From the NCBI GenBank assembly GCA_003024175.1, contig MDYQ01000011.1, forward strand, positions 1-64,000: a DNA stretch of 64,000 nt, given 5' to 3'. The position numbers were made by a program, and so were the translations under genes. Below the pieces are notes generated by a model. That model was not told the origin of the DNA and made no database searches. It saw only the letters and a program-made list of their open reading frames with translations. Of the stretch, positions 34,888 through 44,735 are shown piece after piece (position 1 is the first letter of the stretch; each line of letters begins with the position of its first letter). The DNA comes from Planoprotostelium fungivorum (Eukaryota; Evosea; Variosea; Cavosteliida; Cavosteliaceae).

Positions 34888-36748
34888 TTATCGTATCCTC
34901 TTCATCTTCAGGTACAGATGTCCCTCCTTCGGTCTCATGACCAGCGATGCCCTCCTTCCGATCACCTTCCCCGGCTCATCTTCCTCGAACGAAAAGTTTC
35001 TGATGATGCAGACCAAGAGCGCCTTCATCTCGGTCAGTGCAAACTTGTGACCGATACAGTTCTTCGGTCCGGCCAGGAAGGTTAAATTGGCGTAAGGACC
35101 TGCTCGTCTCAATCGTTCGTTCTCTCCATTGACCTCACCCTTCGCCACGTCAGACACCCCTCCCACTTCTAAGAACCTCTCGGGCTTGAACTTGTCTGCC
35201 TCCGGTCCCCAGATGTCAGGGTGATAGTGCACCACGGAGGGTGGAATGAGGACGATGGTCCCCTTCGGTATGGCATAGCCACAGATGACGTCGTCCTTCA
35301 CCGGCTGCCGTGAGGTCACCGGAACGGGTGCATCTAATCGTAAGACCTCTCTGGTAACGGCGCTGAGGTAGGGGAGACTGTTCAGCTCGTCGTAGGTCAA
35401 GTCTCTGTCTTGAGGGAAGGTCTGATGTTCGTCTCAGTTTGCGTTTGGCGTTGTCAACTCACTTGGAGAATCTCTTGACGGAGCTTCTGCTGGATGTTTG
35501 GGTTCTCTGCCAGACGTTGTAGGGTCCAAGTGAGGGCAGTGCTCGTCGTCTCTGTGGCGGGTCACGAAGTGTACGTGAAGTCATCTCACCGTGACCGGCG
35601 GCTAAGAAGGTGAGACACTGATCCATGATCTCCTTGTCCGTCAGAGGATCTTCACTTCCCAGATTGTCTCTGACGAGGATACTAAGGATGTCTTTCTTGT
35701 CGGAAGAATGGATGGAGGCTCTCTTCTTGTCTAATAATTCCTGCGTGATACCCTCCACGATCATCCTGTGCTGATGAGAGTCAGTGGTGATGTCTACAAC
35801 GAGACATTGGCGGGTTGTAGATGGGTACCTTCTTGATGTGGTGGAAGAATGGTAGTTGATTGCGGATCCACAAGGCTGGGCTGAAATATTCTGCAAGACC
35901 GGACAAGATCATGACACTGAGAGGAACTCTCTCTCCATTGAAGAGAGAATTGTAAGCCTTCGCGAGCTTGTCTTCTGGTTTGTGCAGCGAATCGAAGTCG
36001 TGATCGAAACCTTTGAGAGGTGAGACGTGGGAAGATGTGACATCTCACCAGCTAGACCGATGATGTCGAGAGTAGTTCGACTCAACCAGGGCATGACATC
36101 GATGCGAACCGCCTCGTCTGTCGATGGTGCCTGTGTTTCGTGTCATTCAATGATGGAGATGGTTGCTCACCATGTCTTCCCAGATCTTGACGAGATTTCT
36201 TCCAGGACCCCAGAAGATGTTGGTGATCTCTTTGATGCGGGGTAGTGAGAAGGCGGAATCCAACGCTCGTCTCTGTTTCTTGTGTTCGAGACCTACGACA
36301 TCAGATGGTGTCTCGATGTCTCGATGTTGAGCTCCTACCTTCAGCGACTAAGACACCCTTTCCCAGGAGGACAGTGAGAAAGTCTCTCGTAGAGGGTGGC
36401 TTCTGATAGTCATAAGCGGATGTCACGAGGATCTGTACACTTCAGTCAATTGCAGATGCTGTCACATCGATAGATGCTGACCTTGCTGAGGGCCTTGGGA
36501 TCAGTGACCCACACTCTCCACGACAGAAACATCCTCGTTCGAAAGATGCCAAAGGGCATCATCTGACTGTAAGCTCTGGTGGTCACCCCCGTATCTTCTT
36601 TTCTTATCGCATCGAAATGACCTAAGATGAGGTTCGTGTTGGGTGGAGAGGGGACCTTGCGAAGGGGTGATTGGAATAAACTCAGAACGGCCAATAATAT
36701 GGGTACAACGATTGCGGCCAATAGAGAGAGAACTATCGTGTAGCTCAT
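34888..36748 (-). CDS. Cytochrome P450 monooxygenase
   Basis: Starts with an ER membrane anchor (MSYTIVLSLLAAIVVPILLA) followed by a Pro-rich hinge (KVPSPPNTNLILG). The I-helix reads FLAAGHETTSTALTW after removal of an intron, containing the oxygen-activating A-G-x-E-T-T. The K-helix has the ExxR pair (REVLRLDAPVP), the meander has FKPERFLE, and the heme loop is FLAGPKNCIGHKFALTEMKA with the Cys thiolate ligand. All motifs for an active class E, CYP3/CYP4-like enzyme are present. The substrate is unknown; sterol, fatty-acid or xenobiotic oxidation are all possible. A reductase partner is not in the window. Six or more short introns. Confidence 0.88.
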
Positions 36749-37009
36749 GGTGATTGGAAGTTTGTGACGTCGAGCTGCATCATCTTACACATCGGGAGCT
36801 GCGGGCCGCGGAATAATCCGAAAGTTGCGAAAGCGAACATTCGCGGTACGCCCGTGCTGAATCAATGAAGCAAGGTTCCCTAACGATGTTCCCTCCCTCT
36901 CTGTTACCAGCACGCACCCGCAAGAATCCATTCACTCTCTCGTGACCCAAACATCTCTCCGTCATCCACTCCCTCTTCACATCGACACGAAAGAGAAGAG
37001 TCCTCATGG
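36749..37009. other. Intergenic region 5' of the P450
   Basis: Holds the P450 promoter and the 3' end of the next minus-strand gene, with an AATATATAA just after its stop. A minus-strand open frame across it has unlike composition and is taken as chance. A GC-rich stretch (gcgggccgcgg) lies at about 36801-36815. Confidence 0.4.
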
Positions 37010-39695
37010 TTATATATTTGTCACGAGAAAACTCCCGTGACCGGGTGGCTTCTCTCTCTCCCCCCACATGACCGTCACTTGTTCGAGATCCATCTGACAT
37101 CTCACAAAGATGTTGATGATCAGCCCCGAGATGGGCACGACGTCCTTCGATGCCCTCTCCGTCTGATCTTCCAGAGTCTTCATCTTATCCAACAACTTTA
37201 GATCCTCCATCAAGTGCTTCATCTTCTTCCCCTGCACCTACCCCACGTCACTCCCTCTCCCTCTCTATGCCTCACCATCTCTTCCTTCGTCTGTATGGAG
37301 AACCTCCGCTCAAACTTCTCCATGTCAAAGGTCTCGTGGTCAAAGTAGTCACAGAGGATGATACGAATGGTCTCTTGGTACTCTTCGATGACGGGATAGA
37401 TCTCTCCCTTCAGTCCTTGGATGAGGATGTCTACCTCGTTCTCCTGGGCTGCCTCTCCTGCCATCTTCCTCTGTCTCGCCCCGTTGAATTCGTCTAAGAT
37501 TCCCTTCAGGAGCTGTCGATTTCGCGTGATGGCTCCCATCGATTCGGGTCTCTTCTCTGGTGTGGGGTCAGTTCGATCTACAACCGACCGAGGCTCACCT
37601 GCGTAGTCCGGGGGGATGGCGTTGAGGTCAAAGTTGTATTGCTCTAAAAAGTGGTTGACTCTTCCCTCGATGAGCTCGAGCCACCATTGGTTCATCTGGT
37701 TCAGTACGTTTCCTGTCAACATCTCTGTCTTGATCGTGTTCCTCAGATCATCTAGCGCCAGGCTACAGATTCCATTCCACACCTGACAATCAGTGAGTGA
37801 GATTCGGAATGTTGGAATTCCGAGATGGAATTCGGAAACAAGGTTGGAATTTCGGAAACAAATTGAAAATAGGACTCGGAATCATTCGGAATGTCGGACT
37901 CACTCGAACGTGGTTGAGTACCAATTCTTCTGGTTTCGTCTGTCTAAATTTCTCCACCGTGTGCTTCCTCGTGGGCTCAAAGTAATTCTGTATGGACCTA
38001 GAGAAGGAGACAATATGCGTGTCCACACACTCCGAGGCTCTCCTCAACAGATACGCCGGCAACTGCTCCGATTGCAGCGATTGTAGATCGGACAGCGTCC
38101 TCTTGATCTGGGGTAGATCTGCCACAGAGTATACGCTCCTCTTCCATTGCAAGAACATGTTCAGAGAGGGTACCGTCTGTCTTTGTACCTGCCCACGTCA
38201 TCGAAATTTCCACGACATTCCACTCACGAGATACTCCAGCACGATGTCCCTCACTCGATCGGACAACAAGACCGCAGCCTGCTGTGTCGGATCTACAACG
38301 AGCCCCTCCATCCTGCGGGTGTCGAACAGTCTCCCTTCTAAAGAGATGATAGAAGCCCTCTTCAAAGACACGATGAAGAGTCTGTCCTCTTGTGCCGTGA
38401 GGTACACACCGATCTTATCTTCTCCCCTCTTGCACCAATACCGTGCAAACTGCCACAGATCTGTATCGAGCAGCTCTCCCTCGGGGTGGGTGAGATCGGT
38501 AGTGGTGGTGATCATCTCCGTTCGTGTTGTGGCCTTGAGATACCACTGTTCGTCCAATCTCACGAGGATGATGGAGCCCTGGGAGACATTGTCCAGAGAT
38601 CGTTCGGGGACGATCATGGTGGGGAGACTCTGTGTGGAGACTGAGCGGTCTAATTTGAAGGGAAACTGTCGCGTCATGCGCTTCTCTTTGGTCTCGGCTA
38701 ATTTCTTCTCCTTCTTTTCTTTCTCTTTCTCCTTCTCCTTCTCTTTCTTGTCTTTCTTGTCTTTCTTTGCCTTGTCGGTGGAGGATGTTTTTATGACGCT
38801 GGTCTTTTCTTTTTTCGATGCGGTGTCTGTGAAGGTGAGCCGGGGAAAATTCGTATGTGTGATGGTATCTACACGTTTGTAGATGGTGAATGGGATGAGA
38901 CTCACTTCTCCCCGGTGATGGTAGGGGTGAGAGGGATTGAGATGATGGCTTGGAGGCCATGCTTCTGATGATGGATTGACTGGGCATCAGACCTACGATG
39001 CTGCTGTCGGGGTCCTCCGGATGTGTCTCCAGGAACCTCTTCAGACCGTGACCTGCGAGTCTAAACTTGAAGGCTTCGGTTCTTTGGTTCAACATCACAT
39101 TGGCTGCACCTGATGATGTCAATCAATATTCTGTTGGGAAAAGATGGAAAGATGGAAGAGAAGGGGATGTGATGGAGGGAAGGGAGAAAAAGAGATTTTC
39201 TCACTATTCGTCATCCTCTGAAGAGTTCCGTTTCTCGTTTGGCTATCCATCGTAGATGCCAATTGCATATATAATTCTGTCTTCTTCAATAGACCCAAGT
39301 ATTCTTCTTTCGTTAAGACCGACTCTCTTGTTTTCATCGATAGATAGAAAAAACGACTCCACGATCCAAGACATTGCCGATCTAGAATCTGGGTGGCCTG
39401 CGATAATAGCTCTTCGAAATTGTTTCGAAACTGTAGTGGATGAGCGAAAACGATGGATGCAGATCACATATCATCGATGATATGCGACCTCTTTGTTGCA
39501 TACCTGTTTACACTCTTCGTCTTTACTGCTCGCCTCGTAGATCCATATCAGCTTCTCATCCTCTTCCGCCCTCTCTAAATCGACTAATGTCTGGGGGACC
39601 TTGAGGGCAATCAACCCGAGTATCACCCTCAGAGGATCTAAGATCTCTCCCAGAGTTTTAGACCGCGTCCGTGTAACGGTGGTCTCAGTAGACAT
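37010..39695 (-). CDS. Large unrecognised cytosolic protein
   Basis: Eight or so exons encode roughly 750-800 residues. The N-terminus is helical (EILDPLRVILGLIALKVPQT, FRNNFEELLSQATQILDRQ). A Ser/Pro segment and a pure Lys/Glu stretch (about 38690-38780) separate it from a C-terminal half containing SQGSIILVRLDEQWYLKATT, WQFARYWCKRGEDKIGVYLT, LVVDPTQQAAVLLSDRVRDI and VNHFLEQYNFDLNAIPPDY. The overall helical-bundle look with charged linkers might fit a tethering-complex subunit, but no signature allows a name. No transmembrane segment or signal peptide. I rate the gene as real and its function as unknown. Confidence 0.62.
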
Positions 39696-39838
39696 GGGAA
39701 GCTCGGCGTGATTATAAACGATCTGCCCCGAGGTGGTGTGTCGGTCCGTCCAGAGAAAAACACTGACACCCGCTTTAAAGCCACATCAACGAGACATGAG
39801 AAACACAAAGAAAGGTATTTCAGAAGTTGTTTCTCGTT

Positions 39839-40096
39839 TTATAGACGATCCTTCTTCAGTTGAGAGGTGGATTTCTGTTGGTCCGACACTTGGTGTTGTT
39901 GCTGTTGCATGGCCCAGTCAGCAGAGTCCCAGTGCTTTCTTCCTCCAGATAATCCTCTCATAAGAATCTTGTTTCTGGGCTTCATGGGCATGCCCGTGTC
40001 CATGTTCTAAACCCCCAGTTCAGATGATCATTCGTTCCTATTTTAGCTCACCTCTTGGAGGGAAGGCATCTCAGTGTTCAATTGGTTAGAAGACAT
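39839..40096 (-). CDS. Endosulfine/ARPP19-like PP2A inhibitor
   Basis: Two exons across a 45-nt intron code for about 70 residues. Exon 1 is MSSNQLNTEMPSLQE. Exon 2 reads NKILMRGLSGGRKHWDSADW then AMQQQQHQ. This lines up with the endosulfine core in which LQKGQKYFDSGDY surrounds the Greatwall phosphorylation serine; here the core is WDSADW, with the Ser and both Asp positions kept and the aromatic residues swapped. In animals and yeast the phosphorylated protein inhibits PP2A-B55 and so permits mitotic entry or quiescence. The C-terminus is shorter than in animals. The gene is missed by simple ORF length filters because both exons are short. Confidence 0.68.
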
Positions 40097-40110
40097 TATT
40101 TAAAACAGGT

Positions 40111-40472
40111 TTAACGTCGTAGATGGTTCGTAGAGGGTATGTTGCTGCTCGGTGTTGGTGCTGATGTTGGTTGTGTGACAAAAGTGGTATGCGCTTCTTT
40201 TGAATTCCTTATGAAACTTCCTGCGGTGTTCCTATGACAACCGGGGCACCTCTCCACTCGGTCTCCTCTTACTTTAAAATAAGCCTCCCACACCTCCTTC
40301 TTCTTCCAACACTGCTTTCCTCTAGACCAACACCCAGCCACCACTCTTGTCTCTCGATAGATATCCCATTCGATTGTGTGGGACACGGGATGAGAAGCTT
40401 ACGCATCCCAGCGGAACAGGGCACCACTCCATTCATTCTCTCTCGTTCCTCTTTCAACGAGAGGAACCACAT
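40111..40472 (-). CDS. Small Cys-containing protein, splice form unclear
   Basis: A donor-like GTAAGTTTCC near 40480, another at about 40405 (GTAAGCTTCTC) and one at about 40270 (GTAAGAGGAG) show a minus-strand gene. Two readings are possible: MNGVVPCSAGM spliced into a Cys-rich frame (AGCWSRGKQCWKKKEVWEAY and RCPGCHRNTAG), suggesting a small zinc-ribbon, or a different frame joined across the third donor. Both end in the same Ser/Thr/Pro tail (TSAPTPSSNIPSTNHLRR). Its 3' end nearly abuts the endosulfine-like gene's start. No family named. Confidence 0.42.
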
Positions 40473-40559
40473 GGAAACTTACCGCTTAGGGCCAAATTCT
40501 AGAAACAGTGGACAGACACCAGTAGTATCACACGTGACTGTGTTTATTTGGAATGGTCT

Positions 40560-42086
40560 CTATTGGTGTACAGCTCTGGCGATGGCAGGGCCGAAACCGT
40601 TGACCGATGAGACGGTGGCGTCCCAGATCATGATGCCTCCGTAGGCCTTGGAGTTCTTCACCGAGTTGATGACGGAGGTCAGCTGATCGGCAGAGACGTA
40701 ACCGGTGCTGGCAGCGTAAGTGGCAGCAGGGGCACCGACGAAGATCTGAGTTCCGGGGTGTCTGCTGGCGTAGTCCTCCCACTGGTTCCAGTTCCAGGCG
40801 TTGGGGTTTCCAAAGTTGTTCAGGCCACACCAGTTGTTGTAGAACTGAACGAAGACGTAGTCAAAGTAGCCGGTCTCGAGGGCGGCAGAGAGGTAAGCGT
40901 CGGGGAAGGGGCACTGGGGGGCACCAGTGATGTAGTACTTCTTGTCGGCGGCGTTGAAGTACTTCTCCTGATTCAACGTGAGAAGTGTGAAGGAGAGACG
41001 AAGTAAGATCTCACCTTCATGATCTTGACGAAGGTGTCGTAGTACTGAGTGTTTCCTCCTTCGATGTCTAAATCGATACCGTCGAAGACGGCGTCACCAA
41101 AGGGTCTGGGGAGGGCAGAAGAGCCACCCAGGAACATGTCCCAAAGAGTCTGGGCGAATTGAACGGGCTGGTCGGCCGAGAAGAAGCCGTAGGCTCCGGA
41201 GGCACCTGAGAGGATTTAATCTTTGAATTTGGGACGGCGGGAAATCACCTCCAAGGGAGAGGATGACCTTCTTTCCGTTGGCCTGGCACTTCTTGATGGC
41301 AGTACCGACGTGAGGGCAGTCCAAGAGGGTGGGGTACTTGTCGGATGTCTTGTCGCAACTGTACAGGATGAGATGATGGAACATGAGATGATGAAGGAGA
41401 GGAGACGCACGTGTTGGCGAGGTTGAGACCGGGGAGGGGGATTCCGTTGACGTTCTCGGGGCCGAAGAACTGGATGAGGAAAGATACGATCAAGATATCG
41501 TAGGTGTCATCATTGCAGTACTCGTCGATGTTCTTCTGGAGTCCAAAAGAAGGGTTTCCGCTGAAGAAGACTGGCATACGTCATCACACCATCCAATCAT
41601 CGTGGAAAATGTCTCACCTGTGTCTTGTCCCCAGTAGGCGGCGACCTGCTTTCTGGTGTTGTTGACGGGTGGTCTGGTGAAAGTGGGTGTGGCTGTGGTG
41701 AAGGTAGCCGTGATGGGAGCGGCGGTAGTGGGTGTAGCCGTGGTAGGGTTGGCTGTGGTGAAGGTAGCCGTGATGGGAGCGGCGGTAGTGGGTGTAGCCG
41801 TGGTTGGCGTGTTGGTTCCACACCTGATATGGGATTATTAGAGAATCGAGATCGGAGATCTTACCATGCGGCACCGATACCACACCATCCCCACTTGCTG
41901 CAGCACTGTCAGTTTTGTCAGAATCGTCGTAGAGAAACCTCCCATCATTCGATTTGAAATCCAAATCGGGAGGAAGGATCCACTCACGAGACCAGCAGGG
42001 CAGGGCTGAGAGTCAGAGCACTGAGTCTGAGACAGAGAAACGGCCACCAGGGCGGCTAAGACGACACAGAGGAGAGCGGTTCTCAT
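40560..42086 (-). CDS. Class III chitinase (GH18) with chitin-binding domain
   Basis: Secreted enzyme with a signal peptide ([20 protein letters not shown]). Exons 1-3 form a CBM18 hevein-type domain: [28 protein letters not shown], with the aromatic residues that stack on N-acetylglucosamine. A Thr/Pro linker repeats [12 protein letters not shown]. The catalytic GH18 domain starts [10 protein letters not shown] and has [20 protein letters not shown] and the active-site strand [12 protein letters not shown], where the last Glu of DxxDxDxE is the proton donor. The hevamine-like [11 protein letters not shown] and [10 protein letters not shown] strands follow. It should cut chitin outside the cell, fitting a fungus-feeding amoeba or cyst-wall remodelling. 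Six short introns. Confidence 0.9.
41683..41800. repeat. Duplicated linker repeat in the chitinase
   Basis: A unit of about 60-66 bp (GTGAAGGTAGCCGTGATGGGAG... AGCCGTGG) occurs twice almost identically and codes for the Thr/Pro/Ala linker between chitin-binding and catalytic domains. Confidence 0.8.
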
Positions 42087-42206
42087 CGTGCTGTCTGGAA
42101 GAATAACAACCCTGCTGCGACAGGACCCTGTCGGTGTCGACGTAGACATCACCTTTCAGGAAAAGGAATGTGAAAAAGCATTGACAGAATCACTTCGGGC
42201 TGAATG

Positions 42207-42560
42207 CTATGCGTTGGTGTGAAGAGGCGTACGAATGAAGTGGATCGATGGTCTGTTATCTCTTGAGCCAAGTTCGGTCATCCGGTCGTATTCAGCTTTC
42301 AACGTCATAAACTTGTCCTTCAATTTGAAGAGACGAGGACTGTCACTCCGAGTCCATGGATCGGTATTCTTAGTAGTACAGTCCACGTGAGTGTACGAGA
42401 GACCCTCCTGGGCGTCATACAGGACGCCAGAGAAGAGAGCATCTTTGCTGGTGGTGCGATCAGTAGGATGGTATGACGTTCTTCAGCGTCTTACGGTTTC
42501 TATGAAATAGGAGGATCAGAGCGAGAAGATGAACTGTGTGAAGAAACTCTAAAAAGGCTT
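42207..42560 (-). CDS. Hypothetical protein, 5' end not found
   Basis: The last exon is clearly coding: DALFSGVLYDAQEGLSYTHV, DCTTKNTDPWTRSDSPRLFK, LKDKFMTLKAEYDRMTELGS and RTPLHTNA, ending at the TAG 42207-42209. A GTAAGACG donor upstream joins it to an exon with a hydrophobic helix (HTVHLLALILLFHRN), so it is probably a single-pass membrane protein. No ATG is present in that exon before the divergent POC5 promoter, so the start must lie in an exon I could not place. Not recognised. Confidence 0.5.
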
Positions 42561-42592
42561 GATAAAAAGACTGTTTCCGGTTGACGGTTGAA

Positions 42593-42605
42593 TTTCGCGC
42601 CAAAA
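42593..42605. promoter_or_regulatory. E2F-like site upstream of POC5
   Basis: TTTCGCGCCAAAA, a near-symmetric match to the E2F consensus TTTSSCGCS(A)AA, 36-48 bp upstream of the POC5 start codon. Similar elements precede MCM4 and PCNA. Confidence 0.58.
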
Positions 42606-42640
42606 TTGAAAGACGATGATCTCTTTTTCACAGCTGCGTC

Positions 42641-44545
42641 ATGCAGTCCGGGAGGAAAACTATCCAACATTCTTTGAATTCAAAAATGCAACAGTCCAAA
42701 GGACCAATTCATCAATCGGAGCCTGATAGAACGGACTCTCCGCCACCAGAGAACATCCCAGAGAGAATAACTCCATTGGAACCTGTGAACGTGAACACAT
42801 CGAACGATTCGAATGATTCGACCTGGGCGAAGCCTCGACAGAGAGGTGATTAGACTGTCCTATGCTCGCATCTGACCCTTTCGATTAAGCGGAAGGTTCT
42901 ATACCGAGTCATCCAAGCTCGTCTTATTCGAGCGGTCAGTATGGCGATGATTTCATGCAGGTGCAGAGAATACCCACTGGGGATGGAAGAAGAGTTACGT
43001 TTCACCCAGATCACCCGACATCATCGACAGAAGATTTCGAATTGGTGAGATGTTCTGTGTTTCGAGTCTCAGCCTACTCAGGACGATGTCCTCCACACAG
43101 GTCCACCCGACACCTATCCAGATTATAATTTGGATCGCCTATCTGGCTATATCGACGAGCACACCGCCATCCTGAAGCAGTCCATCATGGTGATTTTCGA
43201 TCACAAGACGCGACATCACCGACGACCTGCAGTCTGAATACACCGCTTTGAAGCAAGAGATGTACAGGAGAGATCAACAGAAGATCGCACAGCAAGATCA
43301 CATCAATCGCACGGAACTGAGGGCCTGCCAAAGAGAGGTGAGACTCGACGTCCTGACTTGGTCTGAGACGAGTATCAGTTGGTAGAGACGAAAGATTTGC
43401 TGGCGAGAGCGGAGTCCGCTCTGGCCAAGAGGGATCTGATCGTCAACCGTTTAGCTTATAACCGAGCCAATCGATCAGAAGCCACGGTGGGTCCTCACTC
43501 TGCGTTGATTCTGATGGATTACAGAGGAAGACGATGGTGATGTGGAGATGGATGAAGAGGTGGCAGGAAGGTGTGTCCCTCTATATGATCGAACATTCAA
43601 AGTGGACAGGTGTACAGAGGAAGAAGGAATCGAAGAGAAAATTGAAGGAGGCACTGACACACCGACGCACCTACGTGTTGTCTCGAATTTTTAAAACGTG
43701 GTGTCGTGATGCAAGGATGACACGCTCTACCACCGTCGATCGACACTGGCACAATCGAATGGAGGATGTTTCGAGAGATATCGTCAGCTATTACGAGGAA
43801 CAATTGAGAAAGGTGAAGGAAGATCTTTGTGTTCGACCCAACACGATGCAGTTGAATTCTGAACTGGCGAGAGAGCAACAACAGATCGAGAAACTGATGA
43901 CCGAGAGATCCAAGTATCAACAAGAGATGAGACAGGCCTTCATGAGAGGTGATCCTAGGTAACCTTGTGAATGATCTCATCCTTCCAGGTGTGGCCTCTC
44001 TGAATCTAGAAGCCATGTCTTTGATGAACCACACGGGGGAGATGAACGCCGTGACTGACGCAACACCGAATCTTTCCTCCACCCAACACCGTCAGCGAGC
44101 TCCCACGGAAACTTTGAACTCTGAAGATTACCCTGAAGAGGTGACACAGACACTCTCTGAGAGGTCATTTCAGCAGAACCTACGTCGACCCCCCTCAACT
44201 CTCCACCCGGGGTCCACTCTCAATTCGACGAGCAGTCTGGATGTGTCATCGACACAGCAGTCGAGATCATCACAACCAAGGGGGCCACCTCAACATCTCA
44301 CGCAACCAAATCCTTCTATACCCATTTTGAATCATACATCCGGGCCGATCAACAAACAGCCATCGAAGAGTCAGAACATGAGGATCAACCCCAACCGCAG
44401 CGCCGACGTCTATCACCAAGTCGTAAGAGCACCACCCGCTGCCAATAATTCGATGGGTGGCACCATGAGATCAACCGGCACCAATCGGAGTCATTCGATC
44501 GCGCCCGACACGGCTGTGGTTCGTCAATATAGAGGGCGGCCGTGA
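42641..44545 (+). CDS. POC5: Centriolar protein POC5
   Basis: About eight exons. The N-terminus is disordered (SEPDRTDSPPPENIPERITP). The middle is coiled coil with Trp-containing motifs of the centrin-binding type (MVMWRWMKRWQEGVSLYMIE, LSRIFKTWCRDARMTR). The signature block is AREQQQIEKLMTERSKYQQE followed by MRQAFMRG and, after an intron, VASLNLEAMSLM, corresponding to the KKAFMRGVCALNLEAMTMF core of animal POC5. A long Ser/Thr/Pro tail ends RQYRGRP. POC5 is recruited to the distal lumen of centrioles, binds centrin, and is required for centriole elongation. Its presence shows the organism builds canonical centrioles or basal bodies. Confidence 0.82.
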
Positions 44546-44735
44546 TCATCGTGTCGTGTTGTCTTCTGACGATTCGTGTGACAGACTCTCGGGGCGATGA
44601 GAGAGGATGAGACAGGTCCAGCAGGATGAAGAAAAGTGGAAGGAAAATGCTGCTCGGAACGCATCGAATTTTGAAATGATTTTTGCAAATTATTCTTTCG
44701 ACTGTCTCCTGTCAAACGAACATCATCATCGGTCT

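Noticed and set aside
36780-37005. Minus-strand open frame of about 75 residues after a TATATAA
   Set aside because: It lies in the P450 promoter, has no partner exon or polyA signal, and its composition differs from the neighbouring genes.
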